From contig NZ_JAUSWH010000004.1 in assembly GCF_030815125.1 (NCBI RefSeq), positions 124,001 through 188,000 of the forward strand: DNA of 64,000 bases, given 5' to 3'. A model generated the notes under the pieces. The model saw nothing but the letters and a program-made list of their open reading frames with translations, searched no databases and was not told where the DNA came from. This DNA is from Allorhizobium paknamense. GTDB taxonomy: Bacteria > Pseudomonadota > Alphaproteobacteria > Rhizobiales > Rhizobiaceae. Below are positions 1 through 8,249 of the stretch, in pieces (within the stretch, counting starts at the first letter, position 1; the number at the start of each line of letters is the position of its first letter). The position numbers were made by a program, and so were the translations under genes.

Positions 1-185
1 CCATCGTGGCGGAAAGCACCAAGAAGCTGAAGACGATGTCGGTGGCCTCTGCCGTCATGGCCCTGGACATGACCGATGAGCCCATCGTTCTGTTCAAGAG
101 CCCCGGCGGACAGGATCTGAACATCGTCTATCGCCGTAATGACGGAAATATCGGCTGGATCGATGCCGCGAGCATCAAGGGCTGA
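1..185 (+). CDS. hpf: Ribosome hibernation promoting factor, long form (C-terminal part)
   Basis: Only the last 60 codons are in the window; the reading frame is open from base 3 to a TGA at 183-185. The peptide has the pattern of the C-terminal dimerisation domain of long-form HPF/RaiA: a conserved stretch around EPIVLFKS, then LNIVYRRNDGNIGWID, equivalent to the usual VVYRRKDGNYGLI motif. Long HPF dimerises and inactivates 70S ribosomes in stationary phase. The position just upstream of ptsN fits the rpoN-hpf-ptsN order seen in many proteobacteria, although rpoN would be outside the window. The N-terminal ribosome-binding domain is off the left edge. Confidence 0.85.
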   Translation, partial: IVAESTKKLKTMSVASAVMALDMTDEPIVLFKSPGGQDLNIVYRRNDGNIGWIDAASIKG

Positions 186-233
186 ATGAGATCGAGGGCG
201 CAGGCGGTCACGTTTGCGCAAAACAGCAACAGT

Positions 234-265
234 GGAAAAGGCGATGCATCGCCATCGCCTTTTCC
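234..265 (+). terminator. Hairpin between hpf and ptsN
   Basis: A perfect 13-bp stem (234-246 with 253-265) with a 6-base loop; the 3' arm contains TTTT but no long T tract follows. It probably terminates or attenuates transcription, or protects the hpf mRNA end, so ptsN may be partly uncoupled from hpf. Confidence 0.5.
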
Positions 266-295
266 GGGACGTCGGCGGCGTAAAAGGAAAACCCA

Positions 296-760
296 ATGGC
301 CTTGGCAGATTTGCTGCAGCAGGACGCGATCATTCCCGCCCTGAAGGTTAATTCCAAAAAACAATTGCTTCAGGAACTCGCCGCCAAGGCCGCGAAGCTC
401 ACCGGCATTGCCGAGCGGGAGATTTTCGATGTCATCCTGCAACGCGAGCGGCTGGGCTCGACGGGGGTGGGCAATGGCATTGCCATTCCGCACGGCAAGC
501 TCAACAGCATTTCCTCCATCAAGGGCATATTTGCCCGACTGGAAACGCCGATCGATTTCGAGGCGCTGGATGAGCAACCCGTGGATCTGGTGTTTCTGCT
601 TCTGGCGCCTGAGGGTGCAGGCGCCGATCACCTGAAGGCCCTTTCCCGCATTGCCCGGGTGCTCAGGGATCAGGATCTGGTGACCAAGTTGCGCGCCAGC
701 GATTCGGCAACGGCCCTTTACACTTTCCTCAACGAAGATCAGGCCTCCAACGCCGCCTGA
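296..760 (+). CDS. ptsN: Nitrogen-PTS EIIA protein PtsN
   Basis: This is a 154-residue EIIA-fold protein of the fructose/mannitol type, the usual length for EIIA-Ntr. The phosphorylated histidine is His66 in AIPHGKL, following the GVGNGIAI strand. EIIA-Ntr receives phosphate from PtsP and NPr and regulates targets such as potassium transport, polyhydroxybutyrate metabolism and stress responses by its phosphorylation state; it does not import sugar itself. The ATG at 296 is preceded by AAAAGGAAAACCCA, a good ribosome site. It lies directly downstream of hpf, the classical neighbour. Confidence 0.95.
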   Translation: MALADLLQQDAIIPALKVNSKKQLLQELAAKAAKLTGIAEREIFDVILQRERLGSTGVGNGIAIPHGKLNSISSIKGIFARLETPIDFEALDEQPVDLVFLLLAPEGAGADHLKALSRIARVLRDQDLVTKLRASDSATALYTFLNEDQASNAA

Positions 761-911
761 TCCTCACACGACTGAGGGCCTGCTCTGCTCGCCGCAGGCA
801 GCTCCCTGCATTTCTCTCCAATTTATTAGATAATTATTCAACAATAAAGATTACGCAGGAAGGTGTGCCAATTCGCTGTGAAAGCAGCGGTCATCAGGGA
901 GTGTTCGGCGC

Positions 912-2474
912 GTGCGGCTTCCAGGGATGTTGAAAAACCGGGTGATGAGGGAAGCCCTGCTGCTGCTGGCCATTGGCGTGCTGCTGCTGGTGTTTGGAAC
1001 GCGGATCCAGTTTCATGAGCGGCTCGATCGATTTCTGCATGCCCACGAAGAATGGCAACTGGATGAGATCTTCACGGCCTTCAATATCGTGGGGGTTTTC
1101 GGCCTCATCTATGCGTGGCGGCGCATTCTCGACCTGAAGCGGGAGATTGCCCGGCGCAATCGCGCTGAGGAAAATATCGACTGGCTCGCCCATCACGACC
1201 CGCTGACGTTGCTTCCCAACCGCCGCGCCTTGGAAAAGGCCGGCCTTGCCGGCAAACAGCCCGCCCACGGCTATGCGGTTTACTCCATTGATCTCGACGG
1301 TTTCAAGCGGGTCAACGATCTGGTCGGCCATCACGGCGGAGACCTGCTGCTGAAGGAAGTGGCGCATCGGCTGAACACGCTCTTCACCGGAGCCTTGCCC
1401 TATCGCCTGGGCGGCGACGAATTCCTGCTGATTGCCGAGCGGCATCCCGGCATGGATTGTCTGCGCTTCGGTCACAAAATCCTGCGCTGTCTGTCGGCGC
1501 CCTATGACGTGGGCGGCATGACCTCCGAAATTGGCGCCAGCATCGGTTTTGCGCTTTATCCCGAGGACTCCGCGGACTTCAACGATGCGGTGCATTGCGC
1601 GGATGTAGCGATGTATGTCGCCAAGAAAAGCGGCCGCAACAGTGTTTTTGCCTTCGAAAAGATCATGGAAGACCGGGTGATGCGGCGGGCCGAAACCGAA
1701 ATGGCGCTGAAACGCGCCATTCGCAATGACAGCATCGTGCCCTATTACCAGCCGCTGATCGACCTGCGCAGCGGCGAAATCCGTGGTTTCGAGGCGCTGG
1801 CCCGCTGGGAAGCCGGTCCCAACCACATCATCCCGCCCAGCGATTTCATCGAGCTTGCCGAGGACGCAGGATTGATCGTCGAATTGTCCGAACGCCTGCT
1901 GCGTGCGGCCTGCCGCGACGCCATGGCCTGGCCCGACAGCATCCGCCTCGCCTTCAACATTTCCCCCATACAATTGAGCGACAGGCAGATGGGCCTGCGC
2001 ATCATGAATGTGCTGATGGAAACCGGCCTGCCGCCGCAGCGGCTGGAAATCGAAATCACGGAAACCGCGCTGGTTCGGGATATGGACTCGGCCACCGCCA
2101 TCCTGGGCGAACTCCAGGCGGCGGGCATCAAGATCGCTCTGGACGATTTCGGCACCGGCTATTCCAGCCTGTCGCAACTATCGAAATTCCGCTTCGACAA
2201 GATCAAGATCGACCGCAGCTTCGTCACCGGTTTCGAGACCGACAAGAAGCGCGAGGATATCGTCCGCGCCATTTTGGGACTGGGACAGGGGCTCGGCATA
2301 TCGACGACCGCCGAGGGCATTGAGGAAGACCACCAGCTCGATTTCCTGAAAAGCATCGGCTGCGATTTCGGTCAGGGCTATCTGTTTGGCAAACCTGTGT
2401 CGGCGGATGAGACCCGGCAATTGCTGGAACATCGCGGTAGCGCCGCCTCCGCCATGGACAGCAGCGCCGCCTGA
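912..2474 (+). CDS. Membrane GGDEF-EAL cyclic-di-GMP enzyme
   Basis: The protein has 520 residues. Two predicted membrane helices (about 14-29 and 53-69) bracket a short periplasmic loop. A diguanylate cyclase domain follows with an intact GGDEF at 167-171, then an EAL phosphodiesterase domain with EAL at 294-296 and the DDFGTGYSS and AEGIEE motifs. Both active-site signatures look intact, so it could make or hydrolyse c-di-GMP. The RxxD inhibitory site normally found just before GGDEF is absent, so cyclase product inhibition is unlikely. The listed start is GTG at 912; ATG at 927 (MLKNRV) is an alternative. No sensory domain beyond the small periplasmic loop is visible. It appears monocistronic. 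Confidence 0.9.
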   Translation: MRLPGMLKNRVMREALLLLAIGVLLLVFGTRIQFHERLDRFLHAHEEWQLDEIFTAFNIVGVFGLIYAWRRILDLKREIARRNRAEENIDWLAHHDPLTLLPNRRALEKAGLAGKQPAHGYAVYSIDLDGFKRVNDLVGHHGGDLLLKEVAHRLNTLFTGALPYRLGGDEFLLIAERHPGMDCLRFGHKILRCLSAPYDVGGMTSEIGASIGFALYPEDSADFNDAVHCADVAMYVAKKSGRNSVFAFEKIMEDRVMRRAETEMALKRAIRNDSIVPYYQPLIDLRSGEIRGFEALARWEAGPNHIIPPSDFIELAEDAGLIVELSERLLRAACRDAMAWPDSIRLAFNISPIQLSDRQMGLRIMNVLMETGLPPQRLEIEITETALVRDMDSATAILGELQAAGIKIALDDFGTGYSSLSQLSKFRFDKIKIDRSFVTGFETDKKREDIVRAILGLGQGLGISTTAEGIEEDHQLDFLKSIGCDFGQGYLFGKPVSADETRQLLEHRGSAASAMDSSAA

Positions 2475-2612
2475 AGATCGCAATCTTTTTCTCCTTGGAT
2501 CATCCCCGGTTTTTTTCCGGGAACGGAAAGTCAAGTACCGATGGTTTTCGCTTTCGCGTTCGGCCAAATCAGGTAAAAAGCGAAGGACGTTCAGCCAGGG
2601 ACTTTTGACTTC

Positions 2613-3611
2613 ATGACGCAATTCGATGTTCTCACGATCGGCAATGCCATCGTCGATATTATTTCCCGCTGCGAAGATGGATTTCTGATCGATAACGAGA
2701 TCACCAAAGGCGCCATGAACCTGATCGATGCCGAACGCGCCACACGGCTCTACAGCCTTATGGGTCCGGCCATCGAAACCTCCGGCGGCAGTGCCGGCAA
2801 CACGGCGGCGGGCGTTGCCAATCTCGGCGGACGCGCCGCCTATTTCGGCAAGGTCGCCGCCGACCAGTTGGGCGAAATCTTTGCCCATGACATCCGCGCC
2901 CAGGGCGTGCATTTCGAAACACGCCCCGGCGGCGGCGAGCCGCCGACCGCCCGCTCGATGATCTTCGTGACGGAAGATGGCGAACGCTCGATGAACACCT
3001 ATCTGGGCGCCTGTGTGGAATTCGGCCCGGAGGATGTGGAAGAACAGGTGGTGGCCCAGGCCAAGGTCACCTATTTCGAAGGCTATCTCTGGGATCCGCC
3101 GCGCGCCAAGCAGGCCATCCTCGATTGCGCCCGTATTGCGCATGCCAATGGCCGCGAAGTGTCGATGACACTGTCCGATAGTTTCTGTGTTCACCGCTAT
3201 CGCGACGAATTTCTCGACCTGATGCGATCGGGAACCGTGGATATCGTCTTCGCCAATGAACAGGAAGCGCTTGCCCTCTATGAAACCGAGGATTTCGAGG
3301 AGGCGCTGAGCCGGATCGCCCAGGATTGCAAGCTGGCCGCCGTGACCATGAGCGAGAAGGGCGCCGTGATCCTCAAGGGCAGCGAACGTATCCACGTCTC
3401 CGCCACCATCATCGACGAGCTTGTGGACACCACCGGTGCCGGCGACCTCTTCGCCGCCGGCTTTCTCTATGGCTATACCCAGAACCGCTCGCTGGAAGAT
3501 TGCGGCAAGCTCGGCTGCCTTGCCGCCGGAATCGTCATCCAGCAGATCGGTCCCCGCCCCAGCCTATCCCTGAAGAAGGCCGGCGAGGATGCGGGGCTGA
3601 TCCCGGTTTGA
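2613..3611 (+). CDS. PfkB-family carbohydrate/adenosine kinase
   Basis: A 332-residue ribokinase-fold kinase. PfkB signature 1 is represented by the GGSAGNTAAGVANLGG substrate-binding stretch (about residues 58-73). Signature 2, DTTGAGDLFAAGF, near residue 275 carries the catalytic aspartate and the anion hole. Rhizobial homologues are usually labelled adenosine kinase, but the exact substrate cannot be read from the sequence; ribose, fructose or nucleosides are all possible. It is monocistronic, with a hairpin after the stop codon. The ATG at 2613 follows a weak ribosome-binding site. Confidence 0.9.
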   Translation: MTQFDVLTIGNAIVDIISRCEDGFLIDNEITKGAMNLIDAERATRLYSLMGPAIETSGGSAGNTAAGVANLGGRAAYFGKVAADQLGEIFAHDIRAQGVHFETRPGGGEPPTARSMIFVTEDGERSMNTYLGACVEFGPEDVEEQVVAQAKVTYFEGYLWDPPRAKQAILDCARIAHANGREVSMTLSDSFCVHRYRDEFLDLMRSGTVDIVFANEQEALALYETEDFEEALSRIAQDCKLAAVTMSEKGAVILKGSERIHVSATIIDELVDTTGAGDLFAAGFLYGYTQNRSLEDCGKLGCLAAGIVIQQIGPRPSLSLKKAGEDAGLIPV

Positions 3612-3619
3612 TTTGACCA

Positions 3620-3645
3620 GTCCGGTGAAGGTTTCTTCACCGGAC
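3620..3645 (+). terminator. Hairpin after the PfkB kinase gene
   Basis: An 11-bp perfect stem (3620-3630 with 3635-3645) with a 4-base loop begins 8 bases after the kinase stop. It is followed by C-rich rather than T-rich sequence, so it may act as an mRNA-end hairpin rather than a strong intrinsic terminator. Confidence 0.45.
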
Positions 3646-3653
3646 CCCCTTAT

Positions 3654-3862
3654 GCTGCTGCATAATTCCTTAAATCGGAATCGATTTACAGCATGTCGCG
3701 CAAAAGTGTGCAGCGGTTTTGCGATAACGACATGCGTTAAAACAAGAATTTAAAGCACGTTGCATGAGGCTGATAAGCCGCAACGTGCTTTAAGGAATTG
3801 TGCAGCAGATTTAAAGTGTTACAGCGTCCTTTGTGCGTTTGATAAAACGCACGGCGCTGTAG
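3654..3862. repeat. Composite palindromic repeat island (RIME-like)
   Basis: The whole 200-base gap between two convergent genes is hairpin repeats. From the left there is a copy of the TGCATAATTCCTTAAATCG palindrome. Next comes a hairpin beginning CATGTCGCGCAAAAGTG and ending ACGACATGCG (about 3693-3737). An AAAACAAG linker joins it to a second hairpin, AAAGCACGTTGC to GCAACGTGCTTT (about 3752-3793). Last is an ACAGCG...CGCTGT palindrome (3820-3862) with GTGCGTTT/AAACGCAC arms. The central part recurs almost base for base at 9558-9658. It resembles rhizobial intergenic mosaic elements. Confidence 0.85.
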
Positions 3863-3863
3863 A

Positions 3864-4598
3864 TCATTTCAGAATAACCAGCAGACCTGCGATAATCAGC
3901 AGGATACAGAAAGACAGGATCAGGGTCTTTTCCTGAACCTTGTGCGCCAGATGCACCCCTGCCGGGACACCCAGTAAGCCTCCCACTGCGAGCGTCAGCC
4001 CAAGAGCCCAGTGCACATGGCCATAATAGCCATATTGCAGGAGACTGATCATGCATCCCGGCAAAGCCAGCGCCAAACCCAGACCTTGCGCGCGCACCTG
4101 ACTTTGGCCGTAGAACATCACCAGCAGCGGCACCGCAAGCATGGCGCCACCCACCCCGAACAGGCCGAGCGAGACGCCACCAAGCGCGCCAGGAAGGAAG
4201 GCCCAGCGCGCATCCAGATGACCCGCCACCAGCTTTCGATTGCGCGTGACGGCAATGAAGGCGGACAGCATGATCAGAAAGATGCCATAGCCCGTCTTCA
4301 GCGTTTCGCTGGACAGAGACAAGGCCCAGAGCGAGGCCAGTGCCGAGGTGACACTGCCGCTGACGGCGAGAATGATGGCAGTGTTCATATCGAAACTGCC
4401 CTTCTTGCGATATTTCAGAAGCGCGTAGAGAACATTGGTCACCACCATGACCAGGGCCGTTCCCTGGGCGGCCTTCTGATCGTAGGCAGCAAACAGCACA
4501 AGAAGCGGTATCGCAAAGGTTCCGCCACCCGTTCCCAGAAATCCACCCAGAGTTCCCAGAAGCGCACCGAAGGGAACGCCAATCGCAGCCATAAACAT
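3864..4598 (-). CDS. TSUP-family (TauE/SafE) membrane transporter
   Basis: A 244-residue very hydrophobic protein with about eight membrane segments in two related halves. Each half starts with a glycine-rich segment, GGFLGTGGGTFAIPLL near the N terminus and LFGVGGAMLAVPLL near residue 155; this GxGGG...P repeat is the hallmark of the TSUP/sulfite exporter family. Members export sulfite, sulfoacetate or other sulfur-containing organic anions; the substrate here is unknown. The ATG at 4598 follows AAGGTAATATCTCC, a good ribosome site. Its 3' end abuts the repeat island at 3654-3862. Confidence 0.88.
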   Translation of the reverse strand: MFMAAIGVPFGALLGTLGGFLGTGGGTFAIPLLVLFAAYDQKAAQGTALVMVVTNVLYALLKYRKKGSFDMNTAIILAVSGSVTSALASLWALSLSSETLKTGYGIFLIMLSAFIAVTRNRKLVAGHLDARWAFLPGALGGVSLGLFGVGGAMLAVPLLVMFYGQSQVRAQGLGLALALPGCMISLLQYGYYGHVHWALGLTLAVGGLLGVPAGVHLAHKVQEKTLILSFCILLIIAGLLVILK

Positions 4599-5076
4599 GG
4601 AGATATTACCTTGAAGCAGAGCATCTCCGGAAACCGCAAGGCGTGGATTGCAGAGATGACGGACAGAACGAAACGGCCTCGCCTCAGACGCCCGGTTGAG
4701 GCCGCCTACTGCATAATTCCTTAAAAGCGGAGTCGATTAAGGGGAAAATTATGCAGCAGATTTAAAGTGCTACAGCGCCGTGCGCCATATATGGCGCACG
4801 GCGCTGTAGGGCCATCCCAGACGGAATGTCCGACTTTCAAAACTTTCACTGTTTCATGCTTTTAAAAAATCCGCATCACATGGTTGAACTGAACCAATGC
4901 GCATCTTGCGGAACCGCCTCTGGATGTGCGGATATTTTATGCAAATGCCCAAGTCAAGGGCAAAATGCATTTAAGGATTGCTATAAAATAAAGTGCAACC
5001 TGGAATTTATAAAGGAGATTCCAATTTCGCTGCCGTGGAGATCATCAGTCTCCCGCGGCCATTCGCAACCCCAACG
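4599..5076. other. 478-base intergenic region with repeats and an AT-richer segment
   Basis: The left part is the upstream region of the TSUP gene and carries a repeat island (4709-4810). The right part (about 4825-5076) is visibly lower in GC than its surroundings. It contains a 91-codon + strand open frame (4826-5101) with seven cysteines in 33 residues, but with un-rhizobial codon choice, and it overlaps the 3' end of the SH3b gene. I do not call it a gene. Confidence 0.5.
4709..4810. repeat. Palindromic repeat pair, including a 38-bp perfect palindrome
   Basis: The island begins with a TGCATAATTCCTTAA...TTAAGG...AATTATGCAG inverted repeat. It ends with a perfect 38-bp palindrome at 4771-4808 centred on CCATATATGG, with arms TACAGCGCCGTGCG and CGCACGGCGCTGTA. 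Related single or degenerate copies are at 3820-3862, 6909-6945 and 10027-10063. The inner arm differs between copies (GTGCGCC/GGCGCAC here, GTGCGTTT/AAACGCAC elsewhere) while staying self-complementary. Confidence 0.85.
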
Positions 5077-5616
5077 TTACTTGAAAGCCTCGCCGGGATA
5101 GGCACCCCAGATCTCGTTCTGCGCCACCCAGCCCTTGACGTCATCCGCCTGACCGTAGCACCAGTTTCCATTGCATTCCTTCAGGTGAATCAGCACGCCG
5201 GGCTGCAGCTTGGCGGTGATGCGGGCACTTGTCTGGGCGTCGGCTCGCAGGTTGACATAGATGTTCTCGCCCTTGCCCTTCATCCACGGAGCGGCCAGCG
5301 CCGTGCGCTCGCCGGAGAGCAGCGTCTGATTGACCCAGCCTTCCGTGCCATCGGCATCGCGGATGCGCCGCCAGTTTTCATATTCCTGGATGATTTCCAC
5401 GGGAAGGCCAGAACGGGTATACATCCACGAGGTGGCGTAATCGGTGCTCGGCCCGATGCGCAAATTCACCCGCGCCGCCTTGAGGCTGACGAAGCGCGGC
5501 AGCGGCAGGCCGCTGGCGCCCTTTGTAGAGCCTTGAGAAAAAGCGGGCGCTGCGCCTGAAAGCGTGGTGAGCGCCACCACGGCCACCCAAACAACAGATT
5601 GCAGGCGCTTCAGCAT
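5077..5616 (-). CDS. Secreted protein with two bacterial SH3 domains
   Basis: A 179-residue protein with an N-terminal signal peptide (MLKRLQ, hydrophobic core VVWVAVVALTTLSG, cleavage near AFS). Two SH3b-type repeats follow: the first around VNLRIGPSTDYATSWMY...GWVNQTLLSG (about residues 49-102), the second around YVNLRADAQTSARI...GWVAQNEIWG (about 118-172). SH3b domains usually bind peptidoglycan or serve as adaptors in periplasmic proteins; no catalytic domain is present. The start is supported by AAGGTGAGAG before the ATG at 5616. It is divergent from the hydroxyacid dehydrogenase gene. Confidence 0.85.
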   Translation of the reverse strand: MLKRLQSVVWVAVVALTTLSGAAPAFSQGSTKGASGLPLPRFVSLKAARVNLRIGPSTDYATSWMYTRSGLPVEIIQEYENWRRIRDADGTEGWVNQTLLSGERTALAAPWMKGKGENIYVNLRADAQTSARITAKLQPGVLIHLKECNGNWCYGQADDVKGWVAQNEIWGAYPGEAFK

Positions 5617-5766
5617 TCTCTCACCTTGAGCGATCTGCCGAAACGCCCCATCTCTCTGGTTTTCCGCATGTCCACCGGCAAATGGATTGATGTTTCACGC
5701 AGACTTGCACTTTTGCAAAAACACCCTGAAAAACAGGCGGTTGTTTGTCCAGACCTGCCTTTTCCG

Positions 5767-5812
5767 CGCAAGTCCGGACGGAAAACCGTGTTACACTTTT
5801 CCTGGACTTGCT
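5767..5812 (-). repeat. RIME-like hairpin repeat (type A, minus orientation)
   Basis: A GCAAGTCCGGACGGAAAACCG...ACTTTTCCTGGACTTGC hairpin in the divergent gap between the SH3b and dehydrogenase genes. It belongs to the same family as the tandem array at 11041-11215. The outer arm reads GCAAGTCC/GGACTTGC here instead of GCATTTCC/GGAAATGC, so both sides changed together. Confidence 0.8.
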
Positions 5813-5882
5813 CTATGTGAATCATGCGGGAATCATCGCCCGACTTGGTTAACGACATCTTTATAAGGTCTCGAAAGTCGCC

Positions 5883-6887
5883 ATGACGCAACGAAAAAAA
5901 ACCAAGGTCTATATCACGCGCAAATTGCCGGATGCGGTGGAAACCCGCATGCGCGAACTTTTCGACGCCGAACTGAACATTGATGACACCCCGCGCAGCC
6001 GCGAGCAATTGCTGGATGCCGTTGAGCGCTGCGATGTGCTGGTGCCCACCGTGACCGACCGGATCGACGCCGCGCTGATCGAGGCAGCCGGGCCACAATT
6101 GAAGCTGATCGCCAGTTTTTCCAATGGCACCGATCACATCGATATCGATGCCGCCGCGCGCCGGGGCATCACCGTCACCAACACCCCGAACGTGCTTTCC
6201 GAAGACACCGCCGACATGACCATGGCGCTGATCCTGGCCGTACCCCGTCGTCTGGCCGAGGGATCGCGGGTGCTGACCGACAAGCCCGGTGAATGGGCTG
6301 GCTGGTCTCCCACCTGGATGCTCGGTCGCCGCATCTGGGGCAAGCGCATCGGCATTGTCGGCATGGGCCGGATCGGCACAGCGGTGGCGCGGCGCGCCAA
6401 GGCTTTCGGCCTTTCCATCCACTACCACAACCGCAAGCGCGTCAGCCCGCAGACCGAGGACGAGTTGGAGGCAACCTATTGGGACAGTCTCGACCAGATG
6501 CTGGCGCGGGTGGATATCGTCTCGGTCAATTGCCCCTCGACCCCCGCAACCTTTCATCTGCTCTCGGCGCGCCGTCTGGCGCTGATGCAGCCGACGAGCT
6601 ACATCGTCAATACCGCCCGTGGCGGCATCATCGATGAACAGGCGCTGATCCAGTATATTCGCGAGGGCAAGATTGCCGGAGCGGGGCTCGACGTGTTTGA
6701 AAACGAACCCGCAGTCAATCCCAAGCTGCTGAAACTCGCGGAAGAGGGCAAGGTTGTGCTGTTGCCGCATATGGGCTCGGCCACCATTGAGGGCCGCATC
6801 GATATGGGTGACAAGGTCATCATCAATATCCGCACCTATTTCGATGGCCATCGGCCACCGAACCGGGTTTTGCCCGGGCGGAATTGA
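5883..6887 (+). CDS. D-isomer 2-hydroxyacid dehydrogenase (glyoxylate/hydroxypyruvate reductase type)
   Basis: A 334-residue cytosolic NAD(P)-dependent dehydrogenase. The nucleotide motif GMGRIG is at residues 160-165. The catalytic set of the D-2-hydroxyacid dehydrogenase family is intact: Arg246 in NTARGG, Glu275 in FENEP and His296 in LPHMGSA. Such enzymes reduce glyoxylate, hydroxypyruvate or related 2-oxoacids. The family is broad, so glycerate or formate dehydrogenase activity cannot be excluded, but the overall pattern (SNGTDHIDIDAAARRGI, WSPTWMLGRRIWGKRIGIVG) is typical of GyaR-like glyoxylate reductases. It is a single gene followed by a repeat fragment. Confidence 0.9.
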   Translation: MTQRKKTKVYITRKLPDAVETRMRELFDAELNIDDTPRSREQLLDAVERCDVLVPTVTDRIDAALIEAAGPQLKLIASFSNGTDHIDIDAAARRGITVTNTPNVLSEDTADMTMALILAVPRRLAEGSRVLTDKPGEWAGWSPTWMLGRRIWGKRIGIVGMGRIGTAVARRAKAFGLSIHYHNRKRVSPQTEDELEATYWDSLDQMLARVDIVSVNCPSTPATFHLLSARRLALMQPTSYIVNTARGGIIDEQALIQYIREGKIAGAGLDVFENEPAVNPKLLKLAEEGKVVLLPHMGSATIEGRIDMGDKVIINIRTYFDGHRPPNRVLPGRN

Positions 6888-6907
6888 GAACAGATATCAC
6901 CGAAATG

Positions 6908-6980
6908 CTCTACAGCGCCGTGCGCCATATACGGCGCACAAAGGTTCGCTGTCGCGCTTTCCATCTACGCATAATGCCCT
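6908..6980. repeat. Degenerate palindromic repeat
   Basis: CTACAGCGCCGTGCGCCATATA matches the left half of the 38-bp palindrome at 4771-4808, but its right half has decayed (CGGCGCACAAAGG). A CGCATAATGCCCTAAATCG fragment of the companion repeat follows. It lies between two convergent genes. Confidence 0.65.
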
Positions 6981-7455
6981 AAATCGCCTTGACCATTTCG
7001 ATGAACGTCGTCCGGTCATAGCCCGGATGGCTCTTATCGGCGGTCTTGGCAAAGCCCCAGGCGGCGAAACGGCGGTGATTGTCCTTAAGCTCAATCCGTG
7101 TCTCCAGCCGAAGCCGCGTCACACCGCAGGCCTTGGCCACGCCTTCCGCTGCCGCCAGCATGGCACGGCCCACGCCCTTGCCCTGCAAGGTGGGAAGCAC
7201 GGCCAGCTTGCCGAGATAAAGCGTCTCTTCGCTTTCCTGGCGGCAGAACAGGCAACCCACGAGCCTGCCCTCATCAAGCGCGATATAGCCGATTTCCTCA
7301 TGCGCCTTGGCCTTCAACGACTCAGGCGTCAGCTTGAGCGCCGAGGATGGCGGATCGATCAGCGGATGCATGTAGTCGAAGGCATTGAGCACCAGCGCCA
7401 GCAACCCGTCCCAATCCGTGAAACTCTCATCGATCTGCCGGATTTCCAATGTCAT
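6979..7455 (-). CDS. GNAT-family N-acetyltransferase
   Basis: A 158-residue protein with the GNAT fold: acetyl-CoA binding motif A is LAVLPTLQGKGVGRAML (about residues 84-100), with the Q/RxxGxG/A core as QGKGVG, and a typical motif B is around RLRLETR...NHRRFAAWGF. The acceptor substrate cannot be predicted. The start ATG at 7455 is preceded by AGAGGTAAAACGG. It lies 5 bases downstream of the moeB-like gene in the same orientation, so the two are probably cotranscribed. Confidence 0.88.
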   Translation of the reverse strand: MTLEIRQIDESFTDWDGLLALVLNAFDYMHPLIDPPSSALKLTPESLKAKAHEEIGYIALDEGRLVGCLFCRQESEETLYLGKLAVLPTLQGKGVGRAMLAAAEGVAKACGVTRLRLETRIELKDNHRRFAAWGFAKTADKSHPGYDRTTFIEMVKAI

Positions 7456-7460
7456 CCGTT

Positions 7461-8234
7461 TTACCTCTGTGTGCGGCGGCGATAGCTCACTGTATCGAAA
7501 CGCGCCGAAAGACCATCATAAAGTAACAGGCGTCCTACTAACGGATTGCCAATGCCGGTGATCAGTTTGATCACCTCCATGGCCATCAGCGTGCCGATCA
7601 CGCCTGTCAATGCGCCGAGAATACCGGTCTCGGCGCAGGCCGGAATAAGCCCTTGCGGCGGCTTTTCCGGAAAAAGATCGCGGTAGCGCGGATAAAGGCT
7701 GCCATCCGGCCCGGCTTCATAGGGCTTCAACACCGTCAACTGCCCCTCGAACCGCCCGACAGCTCCGGTCACCAGCGGCACACGAGCCGTCTCCGCCGCA
7801 TCGGCAGCGGCATAGCGGGTGTCGAAATTGTCCGAGCCATCGACCAGAAGATCGAAACCGCTGAGATGGCGGGCCGCAAACGTCCCGTCGAAGCGCTCCT
7901 CGAAGCGGATCGCCCTGACATGCGGATTGAGCCGCGCCATGGCCTGCGCCGCACTCTCCGTCTTCAGGTGACCGAGTGTTCCGGTATCGTGGATGACCTG
8001 CCTTTGCAGATTGGAGAGCGAGACGACATCGTCATCCACCATGCCGATCGTGCCGACACCTGCCGCCGCGAGATAGTGGAGAAGCGGCGCACCGAGCCCG
8101 CCCGCACCGATGACCAGCACCCGCGCCGCCTTCAGCTTCTGCTGACCGGCGCCGCCGACTTCCGGCAGCAGGATATGGCGTTGATATCGGGTGATTTCGT
8201 CAGGCGTCAGCGGTTCCATGGCCTTTTCTCTCAT
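7461..8234 (-). CDS. moeB: MoeB/ThiF/HesA-family adenylyltransferase
   Basis: A 257-residue E1-like enzyme that adenylates the C-terminal glycine of a ubiquitin-like sulfur carrier (MoaD or ThiS). Visible features are the nucleotide-binding GAGGLG (43-48), the NLQRQVIH arginine finger, DGSDNFDTR, and Cys200 in IPACAETGILG. The paired CxxC zinc cysteines of E. coli MoeB are not evident (LYPRYRD where CYRC is expected), so this is a zinc-less variant. No carrier or molybdopterin gene is nearby, so MoeB versus ThiF cannot be decided. The listed start is ATG 8234; ATG 8219 (MEPLTPDE) is an alternative. It is followed by a GNAT gene after 5 bases. Confidence 0.85.
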   Translation of the reverse strand: MREKAMEPLTPDEITRYQRHILLPEVGGAGQQKLKAARVLVIGAGGLGAPLLHYLAAAGVGTIGMVDDDVVSLSNLQRQVIHDTGTLGHLKTESAAQAMARLNPHVRAIRFEERFDGTFAARHLSGFDLLVDGSDNFDTRYAAADAAETARVPLVTGAVGRFEGQLTVLKPYEAGPDGSLYPRYRDLFPEKPPQGLIPACAETGILGALTGVIGTLMAMEVIKLITGIGNPLVGRLLLYDGLSARFDTVSYRRRTQR

Positions 8235-8249
8235 ATCTGCCGCAATCTG

